Below are positions 35,662 through 44,502 of a stretch of 55,996 nt of DNA, in pieces (position 1 is the stretch's first letter; each line of letters opens with the position of its first letter). Source of the DNA: Candidatus Bathyarchaeota archaeon (GTDB lineage: Archaea; Thermoproteota; Bathyarchaeia; TCS64); NCBI GenBank assembly GCA_018396695.1, contig JAGTQU010000010.1:1-55996 (forward strand), in the 5' to 3' direction. Under the pieces are notes generated by a model, which did not search any database, was not told the origin of the DNA, and saw only the letters and a list, made by a program, of their open reading frames with translations. The translations under genes were made by a program, and so were the position numbers.

Positions 35662-37166
35662 TTATCGGCTCTACCCTCTACCTTAATTCGACTGAACATA
35701 CTCGACGAAACTTGGATTAGACCATCGAAAGGTGGCTTTACAACACATCCATCTATATACACTATCGTTCCCAAAGGTAACTCTTCAACTTCTTCTACAA
35801 GATCGCGCCACACCGACACTAGGGCTTCTCCAGTACCGTCGTTGATCCTAAATGAAGCGACTTTCGTCAAGCCTCTCGGAGTGTTGACTTCTTTGACTTG
35901 TGGTAGCTCCACAATCTTTCCGCGGATAGTGATATTCGTTTCCCCCTCTCTAAGCTCGTTGATATTCCTTATTTTTTCATCCAAATCAAATTCTTCTATG
36001 TGAACCCCTTCAGGGTTTACTGTCATCCTGCCGTTTCTGCCTAGATTAAGAGAGGCCTCGCCTAAGCTTGCCCTAGCGTATCCATGCTCAACGAAGAGGT
36101 AGTCTCCTTCCCTTAGAAGTTTGCTGTTTTCAGTTTCCTCGTCCCAAAGGTTGAGCCTTATCAATCCAGTTTCATCTTTAAGCATGAGCGAAACCACTTT
36201 CCCTCTGCTTCCATCACTCTTATTGAACTCTTTTAACTCTCCAATTCGATACACACGTGCCAGAACACTAACATCACTCATACCTGATTTAACATCCGCA
36301 ATCTTCATCAAGGGGGTAAAAGGTTTTGAAGGAGTCACATTCACCTCGAGAACCTCTAAAACAGTTGAAGATGATATATGAACCTCGGGTTGAGCGTTTT
36401 GCTTTATCTTTGCGATACCTCCTATTATCTTCAGCCTCGTCCCAACTTCAACATCGAGTTCATTCACTTTCTCACCCCAAACTACCAGGCTTATCCTACC
36501 TCCCCCCTCCTCCAAAGTCAGTCTAGCAACTTTCCCCTCACTCCCGTCACCCCTCGTAAAGACTGACGGAGGATATTTTTCTGTGACAACCCCCACCAGA
36601 TTAACAACACCGGGTCCATGAACCTCCCTAGGGGTTTTAAAGAAACTATGTAACGGGGGGAAATCTTGACCCAGACTATCGAGAGGCTCTTGGTAGATCT
36701 CCCCTCTTGAGCTAACATTGAGTTCAATGCTCCCTCTTCTCTCTCTAGTATAACCGTGTAAAATTCTAACGATTTTCCCTGGCTCGATCCTGCCAGCGAC
36801 GATCTGATCTGCTTTTTCATCCCAGAGCAGAACATCCACTGTGCCTGTTGAGTCGCCTAAAAGCATCCTAACCAGCTTGCCCTCTCTACCATCGATTCGA
36901 GTAAACTTTTTTGCAGGGAAAATATGGATTACACGACCCGTCAAAGATACGTTGTTTAATCCTGATGTAAGCCCGCCAATCTTCAGTTTAGCCTCTATTC
37001 TTTCTCCCGCAAAGATTCCTAGATTCGATGCGACGAGATGGGCTGCAGCATCGTCTGTAAGGAGTCCAGATGCCTTCCCTTTCTCCTCTTCGATAAGCCT
37101 TTCAATGGCTTCTCTTGTAAGTTGTGGCTTCAGAGCTAAGATTCGCTTAATTATCTCCTCGCTCAA
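35658..37166 (-). CDS. Replication protein A, four OB folds
   Basis: A 502-residue ssDNA-binding protein. A helical N-terminal part (about 1-50) is followed by four OB folds with matching signatures ending in tryptophan: GDSTGTVDVLLWDEK (near 110), GGRISLVVWGEK (near 225), DETGLIRLNLWDEE (near 340) and DGTGEALVSVWRDL (near 450). No zinc finger is seen. This is the large archaeal RPA for replication and repair. It is the last gene of a minus-strand group with a micro-membrane protein and a SWIM-finger protein. Confidence 0.88.
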   Translation of the reverse strand: MSEEIIKRILALKPQLTREAIERLIEEEKGKASGLLTDDAAAHLVASNLGIFAGERIEAKLKIGGLTSGLNNVSLTGRVIHIFPAKKFTRIDGREGKLVRMLLGDSTGTVDVLLWDEKADQIVAGRIEPGKIVRILHGYTRERRGSIELNVSSRGEIYQEPLDSLGQDFPPLHSFFKTPREVHGPGVVNLVGVVTEKYPPSVFTRGDGSEGKVARLTLEEGGGRISLVVWGEKVNELDVEVGTRLKIIGGIAKIKQNAQPEVHISSSTVLEVLEVNVTPSKPFTPLMKIADVKSGMSDVSVLARVYRIGELKEFNKSDGSRGKVVSLMLKDETGLIRLNLWDEETENSKLLREGDYLFVEHGYARASLGEASLNLGRNGRMTVNPEGVHIEEFDLDEKIRNINELREGETNITIRGKIVELPQVKEVNTPRGLTKVASFRINDGTGEALVSVWRDLVEEVEELPLGTIVYIDGCVVKPPFDGLIQVSSSMFSRIKVEGRADN

Positions 37167-37211
37167 GTTGACGACCTCACTATGCTGTCATGAGAGATAG
37201 GACGTGTAAGG

Positions 37212-37328
37212 TTATCGTTCTAGCTTCTCTCGTACTGTGTAGATGTAGAGGAAGGTCAAGGATAAGGTTAAGGTTGTCAGGATTAATGTCACGTCCGAGA
37301 CTATATCGAATAGACCGTTTATCTCCAA
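37212..37328 (-). CDS. Possible 38-residue membrane micro-protein
   Basis: A short frame with a TTG start, a GAGGGG-like ribosome site and a clear hydrophobic helix (DVTLILTTLTLSLTFLYIYTV) closed by charged RE-KLER. It fits neatly between the SWIM protein and RPA on the same strand. Only length, pattern and place support it; conservation would decide. Confidence 0.35.
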   Translation of the reverse strand: MEINGLFDIVSDVTLILTTLTLSLTFLYIYTVREKLER

Positions 37329-37374
37329 GCTCTACCCCTCTATAAACTTTGAACAAGATACTCAAAAAGCTTTA

Positions 37375-37800
37375 TTAGTTCAGTGGATCGCTCCTCTGAG
37401 CATATCCCCTCCACTCAGCCATCAAAGCGTCAAAGAATTCATCTTCTTCCGAGATCTCCTCATAAAAGTTTAAAGCCTCAGCGAGTCGTTGCGCGACTAA
37501 ATGGTAGCATAAGCCGCCCCCTTCGTTTATTATTCTGAAGTAGAAGTCATCGCAGCCGCAATACCGTGCATATGGGAGAAGCTGATACTCTGCATCTCTG
37601 CCGACAGCTATCCATGCTGTTCTACCTGATGGTTTGAAAGTGTAGTGCTTGATTCTTTTTTCAGAGACGAGTCTCCAGGCTTTCTCGAATCTCGCTCCAA
37701 AAGTTGATTTAAGGAGATCCCACATATCTCTTCTAAGCGACCCTTCGGATCTAGCTTCATTACAGATTCGCTCAAGGATTGTTAACTCTTCAACTGGCAT
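37375..37800 (-). CDS. SWIM zinc-finger protein
   Basis: A 141-residue protein with the SWIM pattern C-x-C ... C-x-H at C81, C83, C98 and H100, in YCGCDDF and GGGLCYHLVAQRL. The region before it (YTFKPSGRTAWIAVG) is the beta strand expected for this fold. SWIM fingers occur in DNA-repair and transposase-linked proteins and often act with helicases or recombinases. Divergent from a metallophosphoesterase and upstream of RPA, so a repair role is plausible inference. Confidence 0.75.
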   Translation of the reverse strand: MPVEELTILERICNEARSEGSLRRDMWDLLKSTFGARFEKAWRLVSEKRIKHYTFKPSGRTAWIAVGRDAEYQLLPYARYCGCDDFYFRIINEGGGLCYHLVAQRLAEALNFYEEISEEDEFFDALMAEWRGYAQRSDPLN

Positions 37801-37908
37801 TTAAACATCCTTCTCAGCGTCTCAAGATACTCTTCTATTTACTTAATCAACTCTAAAGATGTTTTGTTTAATAAAGGGAGTTCACGAATAGACTATTGTG
37901 AGCATCTA

Positions 37909-38742
37909 ATGATCAGGCTCCTCCCACCATGGCCAGCCTTGCTTGTCGAAGGTGAAGAGCGGGTTCTCTTGGCTTCAGATTTTCACCTCGGGTTAGAATA
38001 TGAACTAGCCAAGATGGGTGTTAGTATACCGTACCAGACTGAGCGGATCATTGATGAGCTTTTAACGGTGGTGAGAGAGAATAAGCCTGATAGAGTAATT
38101 CTCTTAGGGGATATTAAGCACGGGGTTCCAATAACTTCATTCCAGGAGCGCCGTGAAATACCAAGGTTCTTTGAAGCCCTTAAAAAAGAGGTAGAGAACG
38201 TAGACGTGGTTAGAGGAAACCATGATGCGAATATTCAGCAGATTATCCCTGAAAATATTAATTTACATTCTTCCAGCGGATTTTTGCTTGGGGATAAACA
38301 TAAACTGGCAGCTATTCACGGTCATGCCTGGCCTAATCCAAGGGTTTTATCTGCGGATCTGATCGTGATGGGTCACAATCATCCAACGGTGCTCTTGAAG
38401 ACTCCACTGGGAGTAAGGATATCACAGCGTGTCTGGGTTAAAGGTTTATGTAAAGGATCCGATTTAGCTAAGGCTATCCTGAAACAGAAGGGGTTAGATG
38501 CTAATGAGGATCCTTCAGAGAATTTTGAAAAGCTCTTTGGTTTGAAACTGGTTAATCCTCAGATAGTTCTAATGCCTTCATTTAATGATCTTCTTGGAGG
38601 CATGCCTATAAACTCCGAGTTTCCTAAAAATCTCCTCAGCCCAATGCTATCTTCAGGGGCTGTCAAAATCGACGACTTTGAAGTCTATCTCCTCGATGGA
38701 ACCTTTCTGGGAAAAGTGAACTTCCTACGCTCCTTAGTATAA
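37909..38742 (+). CDS. Archaeal calcineurin-like phosphoesterase
   Basis: About 277 residues from ATG 37909 (MIRLLPPWPALLVEG), the usual start of this family; a TTG at 37864 would add 15 poorly fitting residues. Phosphoesterase motifs are complete: LASDFHLGLE, ILLGDIKHG, VRGNHDAN, AIHGHAWP and VMGHNHPT. Archaeal members of this group are often encoded beside large helicases (Lhr type) and are thought to act in nucleic acid repair; no helicase is present here. Divergent from the SWIM gene. Confidence 0.82.
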   Translation: MIRLLPPWPALLVEGEERVLLASDFHLGLEYELAKMGVSIPYQTERIIDELLTVVRENKPDRVILLGDIKHGVPITSFQERREIPRFFEALKKEVENVDVVRGNHDANIQQIIPENINLHSSSGFLLGDKHKLAAIHGHAWPNPRVLSADLIVMGHNHPTVLLKTPLGVRISQRVWVKGLCKGSDLAKAILKQKGLDANEDPSENFEKLFGLKLVNPQIVLMPSFNDLLGGMPINSEFPKNLLSPMLSSGAVKIDDFEVYLLDGTFLGKVNFLRSLV

Positions 38743-38784
38743 TTAAAATAGGGCAGGATAAGATACATCATAAGGGGGGTAAAA

Positions 38785-39237
38785 ATGCCTTATTGTAGAT
38801 TCTGTGGGGATGAGCTGAGCCCTGATGCAAAATTTTGTACAAAATGTGGTGGAGCCGCCGAAGCTTCTATAACTAGCACGCCACAGGCTATTCATGAAAC
38901 ATTTGACCGTCAGTTTCCCATCGTAACTACACCTAACGTTCCAGGGTTTAAGATAACAAAGGTTATAGGCATCGTGACAGGTCTAACTCCAAGAACCCGC
39001 GGAATTTTTGGAAAGTTCATCGGTGGTTTACAATCCTTAGTCGGAGGAGAGGTTACCGCATTCACCTCGGAGATAGAAAAGGCTAGAATCGAGGCTATAG
39101 AGCGTATGAAATCGCAAGCGAAATCCCTAGGGGCGAATGCAATCGTAGGCGTAGACATCGAGACCTCTGATCTACTCCAGACATTGATAGTCATATCGGC
39201 TACAGGGACTGCCGTGGTAATAGAACCCGAAGGCTAA
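38785..39237 (+). CDS. Zinc ribbon plus YbjQ/UPF0145 domain protein
   Basis: A 150-residue protein with an N-terminal zinc ribbon (CRFCGDE and CTKCGG, residues 4-23) and a C-terminal UPF0145/YbjQ domain (from about residue 50: PGFKITKVIGIVTGLTPR, then SLGANAIVGVDIETSD). YbjQ domains assemble into pentamers; a heavy-metal role has been proposed. The ribbon fusion is common in archaea. It is followed by a run of eight T. Confidence 0.85.
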   Translation: MPYCRFCGDELSPDAKFCTKCGGAAEASITSTPQAIHETFDRQFPIVTTPNVPGFKITKVIGIVTGLTPRTRGIFGKFIGGLQSLVGGEVTAFTSEIEKARIEAIERMKSQAKSLGANAIVGVDIETSDLLQTLIVISATGTAVVIEPEG

Positions 39238-39257
39238 TCCAAAAGGTTACAATATAG

Positions 39258-39265
39258 TTTTTTTT
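39258..39265 (+). terminator. T8 tract terminator
   Basis: Eight consecutive T on the coding strand, about 20 bases after the stop of the zinc ribbon gene, just before convergent minus-strand genes. A typical archaeal intrinsic termination signal. Confidence 0.4.
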
Positions 39266-39332
39266 ACTGAAACCAGATTAAAAGATATTCCTTAAGGGGT
39301 TAGCCTAAGATTAAACCACTTCAGATTATTCT

Positions 39333-40292
39333 TCAAAAAGTTGAGTAAAAATTTGACGAGGACGCTTCTCTTAAAACCTCATAGCACATATGGCATCTGC
39401 TTACGTATCCCCTAGAGGCATTATCACTAAGAAGTTTCAGCAGCCCTTCAGGGCCTTCATCTGAAAGGATTCGGAAAAGTTTTCTTCTGCTTGCTTCTTC
39501 TAATGCGTCTTTCAGCTTCATGTTTAGAATATTCCCCAACCTCATTATGTCTAGCAGACCAGCTACGGAGCAGCATGGCAAAACTTCTCCTGAGGGAGTT
39601 ACTGCAACATCTCTTAAGACGCTTTTGCATGGCCCACCTGTAGGCTCTGATCCTACTAAGAGCTCGGATTCAGGTATGTCTGCTCCTCTTCCCACGGGTA
39701 GAAAACAGGTTTCGATGGCGATTGCAGAGTAGGATTTTAATCCTTTTTGCTGACGCGTTAATATTTCATCCCTGCCTAAAAGATCAGTAATCTTTTCCAA
39801 TCTTAGCTTGTTTGTTCTAGCTGAGGCGCTCATTATAACAATCTTTAGTCCCAAGGCTTTACTCGCTTGGTAACAGTTTTTCACCCTTGTGAACGGGATA
39901 TGCTCCTGATGGAAATCGTCAACGCTGATGTTAATAACGTCCAAGCCTGACTTAACTAGGCGTTTTAAAATATTTTCCGCACCTTCCTCTGATTCTGCCC
40001 AGAAACAGTTTGTCACGCATTCTGTTTTTAATCCTTTACTAGAAGCGTATTCGATGAGAGTCTTCATCATCCCGTATAATAAGAATGGCTCACCCCCCGT
40101 GAAGCTTATCCATTCAACTGTTGGTATCTCGATAGCCTGATCTATGCAACTATATGCCTCATCTAACTTCATATTAGACGTCTTCTCAGGGCTACAGTTG
40201 AACCAGCAGTGGCGGCATGCTATGTTACACTGCTCGGTGAGCAGGAGTCCAACTCTGAAAGTATCAGGGATCAAAGCAGGTCTCGCAATCAC
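39333..40292 (-). CDS. Radical SAM protein, SPASM-like C-terminus
   Basis: A 319-residue radical SAM enzyme. The [4Fe-4S] motif C-x3-C-x2-C is C22, C26 and C29 (TEQCNIACRHCW), followed by the SAM-binding ISFTGGEPFLL. The C-terminal half has extra Cys clusters (GPCKSVLRD, LPCCSVAG, CHMC), typical of an auxiliary-cluster SPASM or twitch domain. Start is GTG. It follows the M28 peptidase on the same strand by about 30 bp. Such proteins often modify peptides, but no small precursor peptide is evident nearby. Confidence 0.85.
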   Translation of the reverse strand: MIARPALIPDTFRVGLLLTEQCNIACRHCWFNCSPEKTSNMKLDEAYSCIDQAIEIPTVEWISFTGGEPFLLYGMMKTLIEYASSKGLKTECVTNCFWAESEEGAENILKRLVKSGLDVINISVDDFHQEHIPFTRVKNCYQASKALGLKIVIMSASARTNKLRLEKITDLLGRDEILTRQQKGLKSYSAIAIETCFLPVGRGADIPESELLVGSEPTGGPCKSVLRDVAVTPSGEVLPCCSVAGLLDIMRLGNILNMKLKDALEEASRRKLFRILSDEGPEGLLKLLSDNASRGYVSRCHMCYEVLREASSSNFYSTF

Positions 40293-40320
40293 ACATTATT
40301 CAGGTTTAAAGTGTCCGGAC

Positions 40321-42138
40321 CTAACGGGAGGCTCTAAGCCTATCCAGGGTGTCTTTTATCAATTGATTGGCTAGATGGAATCCGTCTTCTACGAAGTTTC
40401 TCTGCCTCATCAGTTTTGTCTGTAGGAATTTGAATTCATCAGAGTGCGGTAGAGGCATTTCCGCGAGTTTCAGGATCCCATGGATCCTTGGGAAAGGAGT
40501 AGCACCGAAAGTCTCCATCGACATCTGCTCAGTCTTTTCAGCATCCGAATGGGCGACTTGGTTTACATGTCTTGAAACCCACATGATGCACCTGTTAAGT
40601 TCAGAGATAACCTGTTCTGGAGCCCTCTCTTCTACGACTCTACTTATATGATTGTTCAACTCTTCAGCTAGTACTTTGAACTCAACTGCTCTTTCGATAA
40701 CTGGGTTAATGTTGAAATATGAACTAATTTTACCAGCTTTGTCTTGGAGATCTTTGAGAATTTTCACCATCTCTTCAGCATATGGAACGAAGTTGTAGGG
40801 TAATACTGGGCAATTGGCAACTCTGAAAATATAATTTAAGTTGACTTTGACATCCATGGCAAGGATGTTCACATCACCATGGTCAAGAGTTTCGAATGGT
40901 GTATGCCACCACCAGCCTCCGCCAGAGTAGTTGACGAAGGGGTCGTAAAGCTCCTTAGGCCTCGCTGATACGACGCTAGCATGAGGAATTCCAGTCCCCC
41001 AGAAACTGTGGTCTCCAGCCCTAGTAGGCCATCTGAAGCTTTCTACAGTGATCCCAGTTGCTTCTCTTATGCTTAGCGCTGCTAACTCTGAGACTTCTCC
41101 GATAGGAGCCGCTCGATAGGTAGTTGCACCCTCGGTTCCAGGCGAATCTACGTTCAGGAACCCGACGCAATTGTATCGTATGTCATGCCAGTAAGCATCG
41201 TTATACCATGTGGATCCAGCGTATCGTCCGACTTCATGGCCTGTCCAGAAAGCGAAACGTATGCTTCTACGCAGCTTCTCCTTGTGCTTGTTTAGTATCC
41301 TCGCCAGCTCCATCATCGCCACATCCCCTGACGCGTTGTCTACGCTTCCAGGTGAGAAGGGAGGAGTATCCACATGACCGTTGACTAGTAGGAATTTTTC
41401 AGGTTCCCTAGATCCTTTGATCTCGGCTACGAGTAGTGGAAGCTTTTTCCAGCTTGTTTCAACAATAGAGGTTAGATGAACTCTCATATCGCCTTTCTTT
41501 ACAATATTTTTCAGCTTTTCTCCATCCTTATTCGAAACGTGGACTATTGCTGGTATACGCTGGATGATGTTTATATTATCTGATGTAGGGTTTCCTGAGA
41601 CGGAGAAGTCTGCCCGTTGATGCATAACCGTGGGCATGAATCTGTCCTGCTCTATGACTATAAGCCCCTTCACTCCCATTTCTTGGAGCTTGAGGAGTAA
41701 TGCGCCTTGAAGCCCCATCCAGTCGCTTGAAGTCTCCTGATCAGCTAGGACTATCTTCCCCTCGCACTCGGTTTTCCCTATGTGCTCTGGATCGATATAG
41801 ATAACTTCTCCGTCGATCCCCTCAGGCGTTGTGGTTCCAACTTGACGGTAAGGCGTACACTGCACCTCGAACCTTTCAGGGGCTAGGACTAAAAGTCTAG
41901 CATATCTAGGCTCGCTGATATAGGCATCGTAGCGGAGGATTTCAGGCTTTAACCCATAGATTTCAAGCTTATCTCTAATATATTGGATGACTTTCTCTTC
42001 CTGCGGGCTCCCGGAAGGGCTTGGAGTGAACTCCATCAGCTTTTTCCAGTTTTCCAACAATTCTTCCTTTGAGATCTCTTTTTCAAGTCCTTTAAGCAAC
42101 TCTTTATCAGCTTCGGAAAGCCAGATCATAACACTCAA
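40321..42138 (-). CDS. M28-family aminopeptidase-like protein
   Basis: A 605-residue zinc peptidase-like protein. Metal motifs are VNGHVDTP, the bridging Asp in GSVDNASGDVA, WTGHEVGRY (Glu replaced around the usual EE pair, compare GHE) and a later Asp in RAGDHSFWG. A PA-like inserted domain (about residues 110-230) and a helical C-terminal tail of about 120 residues complete it. No signal peptide, so intracellular. It precedes the radical SAM gene on the same strand. Substrate unknown. Confidence 0.8.
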   Translation of the reverse strand: MSVMIWLSEADKELLKGLEKEISKEELLENWKKLMEFTPSPSGSPQEEKVIQYIRDKLEIYGLKPEILRYDAYISEPRYARLLVLAPERFEVQCTPYRQVGTTTPEGIDGEVIYIDPEHIGKTECEGKIVLADQETSSDWMGLQGALLLKLQEMGVKGLIVIEQDRFMPTVMHQRADFSVSGNPTSDNINIIQRIPAIVHVSNKDGEKLKNIVKKGDMRVHLTSIVETSWKKLPLLVAEIKGSREPEKFLLVNGHVDTPPFSPGSVDNASGDVAMMELARILNKHKEKLRRSIRFAFWTGHEVGRYAGSTWYNDAYWHDIRYNCVGFLNVDSPGTEGATTYRAAPIGEVSELAALSIREATGITVESFRWPTRAGDHSFWGTGIPHASVVSARPKELYDPFVNYSGGGWWWHTPFETLDHGDVNILAMDVKVNLNYIFRVANCPVLPYNFVPYAEEMVKILKDLQDKAGKISSYFNINPVIERAVEFKVLAEELNNHISRVVEERAPEQVISELNRCIMWVSRHVNQVAHSDAEKTEQMSMETFGATPFPRIHGILKLAEMPLPHSDEFKFLQTKLMRQRNFVEDGFHLANQLIKDTLDRLRASR

Positions 42139-42253
42139 AATAAGATGATTGAATTACTCTATAATCCTTGCGATGATCGAAACCTAACCCTTATCTTTGC
42201 AAATTAGAATGAAATAAGTTTCATCTAAACGAGTTTACTTCAACTATTTTTGA

Positions 42254-42332
42254 TGGTGGGGCCGCCCGGATTTGAACCGGGGACCTCGCGGGCCCGAGCC
42301 GCGCATCTTAGACCAAGCTGGACCACGACCCC
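42254..42332 (-). tRNA. tRNA-Pro (anticodon CGG)
   Basis: The minus strand folds as a cloverleaf: acceptor GGGGTCG with CGGCCCC, anticodon stem CGCGG with CCGCG around loop CTCGGGC, giving anticodon CGG (proline codon CCG), and T stem CCCGG with CCGGG around TTCAAAT. The discriminator is A at 42257 and CCA follows directly, so the 3' end is encoded in the genome. The D stem is imperfect. No intron. Confidence 0.93.
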
Positions 42333-42373
42333 TTCGGAGTAGAGGGTTCTGATCTGCTTTAAAACGGTTCTGG

Positions 42374-43423
42374 CTAGGCTTCCTTGATCTCTCGTGTTAT
42401 AGTCATGTTCAGAACTGTTTCGGCGATATCGCTTCCATATTCCGCCGTTCTCAGGATGCTCTCGATGATCAGTCTCAGAGATGGTACGTCTTCTCGAGCT
42501 GCGTTTTTAATTATTTTTTGGACCACATTCTTCTCCATCCTCCGGATCTCCTCTGCATTCTCCATAACTTTGTCCGCGGCTGCATAATTCATTCCAAAGA
42601 GGTGGTCGATAGCATCTTCGAAAACTTTTAGAGCACGGTCGCTCAGAGATTTTAGCTCGTTTAAGATTTCTTCGCTTAGGTTTGATGGATTTAATTCGAG
42701 GCTGTTGTAGGCGATGTTTACCGCGTGATCAGCCATCCTCTCCACCGACTTTGTTATCAGTCGATATCCTAAGCACTCTCTTGATGAATTTAATCCAACC
42801 TCCTTGAGTACGCGGCTATCCGAGACAGCTGCTTTAAGAAGCCTTATTATATATAGGCTGAACCTGTCAACCTCGTCATCCATGGAGATTACCTCCTTCG
42901 CAAGTTGAGGGTTCTCTCCGCTCAGCGTGGAGATCGCGTCACGATGCATCGAAGACGCTATTATAGCCATCCTCCTCAGAGCGTCATTTATCGAAAGTTC
43001 AGCGTGGCTTAGAAGAACTTGCATCACCAATTCGCTTGGAAGATCAGACAGGATCTCTGTTCCAACTAGCTTGCTCCTGGCGAACTCCTTAACTGTGTAG
43101 CGCTGCGCTGAGTCAATACGCTTTTCAGGGTTTTTCAAATGGATGATGTTATACCCCACTAGGTAGGATGAGACAACCCTTCTGACGAGGCTTTCAGGAG
43201 ATATCTCATCGGAAACAGTGATGACTGCCCTCTTCAGTTTCGCATCCCTCTTGGACGCATTTGGATGTATAATCAATGACATGTCATCCTTCTCGCTGAT
43301 GCTGACGATGCTGCCTCGCTTAAGCCCTGTTTTTTCTACCCAGTTCTTCGGTAGAGAGACTATGTAAGTTGAACCGCCAGTCAATTGTATTCTTCTCATT
43401 TCCTCCTTAGGTGACTCACTCAT
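42374..43423 (-). CDS. AbrB-PhoU phosphate regulator
   Basis: A 349-residue archaeal PhoU-like protein with an N-terminal SpoVT/AbrB swapped-hairpin DNA-binding domain (RIQLTGGSTYIVSLPKNWV, residues 11-50). Two PhoU helical repeats follow (about 120-340, with ERMADHAVNIAYN and TAEYGSDIAETVL metal-binding signatures). It is divergent from pstS and probably senses phosphate status and controls the pst operon. A second, plain PhoU is encoded at the end of that operon. Confidence 0.88.
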   Translation of the reverse strand: MSESPKEEMRRIQLTGGSTYIVSLPKNWVEKTGLKRGSIVSISEKDDMSLIIHPNASKRDAKLKRAVITVSDEISPESLVRRVVSSYLVGYNIIHLKNPEKRIDSAQRYTVKEFARSKLVGTEILSDLPSELVMQVLLSHAELSINDALRRMAIIASSMHRDAISTLSGENPQLAKEVISMDDEVDRFSLYIIRLLKAAVSDSRVLKEVGLNSSRECLGYRLITKSVERMADHAVNIAYNSLELNPSNLSEEILNELKSLSDRALKVFEDAIDHLFGMNYAAADKVMENAEEIRRMEKNVVQKIIKNAAREDVPSLRLIIESILRTAEYGSDIAETVLNMTITREIKEA

Positions 43424-43512
43424 CTGGATCCATCATGCAGAATTATATAGATCTATTTAAACTTTATTTATTTCTAATTCTCTATATATTTTTTAATAAT
43501 AATTTTATATTT

Positions 43513-43534
43513 ATATTTTATATAAGTAAAATAT
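43513..43534. promoter_or_regulatory. AT-rich inverted repeat over the pst promoter
   Basis: ATATTTTA, six bases, TAAAATAT: a perfect 8-bp dyad spanning a TATA-like TTTATATAAG, 36 bases before the pstS ATG, between divergent phosphate genes. A plausible operator for the AbrB-PhoU protein, though the region is almost pure A/T. Confidence 0.35.
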
Positions 43535-43569
43535 TTATTTTTGATGCCCTTTTATAGAATGAGTGCAAA

Positions 43570-44466
43570 ATGAGAACGAGTATAATGGCAGCAATCGTAA
43601 TCCTCATCGTAGCCGCTGGAGCAGGTTATTACTGGTACACAGCACAGACTCCGCAGACTGTACAAATACAGCAGAAAGGATCCGATACGCTACTTATTCT
43701 AGCCCAGCGATGGGCAGAAGAGTATATGAAAACCCATAGAAACGTTGAGATAGTGGTAAGTGGAGGAGGTTCAGGAACAGGGATATCCGCTCTCATCAAT
43801 AAGCAGATAGATATAGCTGATGCTTCGAGAGAGATTAAAAAGAGTGAAATCGATCAGGCGAAGGTGAATGGCGTTAACCCTGTAGAATGGAAGGTAGCCA
43901 TCGATGGAATCAGCATCATAATAAACAAGAACAATCCAATCAGAGAAATCACTCTTGATGAGCTTCGAAGAATATATAATGGCACAATAACGAAGTGGTC
44001 GCAAATAGGAGGCAAAGATGCACCGGTAATAGCTTACGGGAGGCAATCAACGTCAGGAACATACGTATATTTCGAGGAGGAAGTCCTAAAAAACGACAAG
44101 TATAGGAGCGACATGAATCAGCTTGCTGGAAACGCTGAGATCGTCCAAGCAGTGATAAACGACCCAAATGGGATAGGATATGTTGGAGTAGGTTATGCCG
44201 AAGGCCGTAAAAACGAGCTATCTATCCTGAGCGTGAAGAAGAATGCTGATTCGACTCCTTACCAGCCAACGATAAGCAACATACTCTCAAAAAACTATCC
44301 CATAAGCCGGTTCCTATACGTTTATACGAATGGAGTGCCTGAAGGAGCTGTCAAAGATTACATCAAGTTTATGCTAAGTTCAGAGGGTCAAAATATAGTA
44401 GAGCAAGTAGGATACATAAAAGTCCCGCAAGAAATCTTAACAGAACAGCTGAACAAACTTAAATGA
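43570..44466 (+). CDS. pstS: Phosphate-binding protein PstS
   Basis: A 298-residue ABC solute-binding protein. An N-terminal hydrophobic helix (residues 5-22) anchors it outside the membrane; no lipobox Cys is seen. Phosphate-binding signatures are QQKGSDTLL, SGGGSGTGISALI, ADASREIKKSE, YGRQSTSGTYVYF and IGYVGVGYA. First gene of the pst operon. The stop overlaps an ATG at 44463, a likely coupling point for pstC. Confidence 0.93.
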   Translation: MRTSIMAAIVILIVAAGAGYYWYTAQTPQTVQIQQKGSDTLLILAQRWAEEYMKTHRNVEIVVSGGGSGTGISALINKQIDIADASREIKKSEIDQAKVNGVNPVEWKVAIDGISIIINKNNPIREITLDELRRIYNGTITKWSQIGGKDAPVIAYGRQSTSGTYVYFEEEVLKNDKYRSDMNQLAGNAEIVQAVINDPNGIGYVGVGYAEGRKNELSILSVKKNADSTPYQPTISNILSKNYPISRFLYVYTNGVPEGAVKDYIKFMLSSEGQNIVEQVGYIKVPQEILTEQLNKLK

Positions 44467-44502
44467 ACGCTAGGAAAAATCCTGATCCAGAGGCTTTAGA
44501 AA

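Noticed and set aside
37180-37365. 61-codon minus-strand frame between RPA and the SWIM gene
   Set aside because: It overlaps the more plausible micro-membrane frame, has a poor start context and no protein-like composition.
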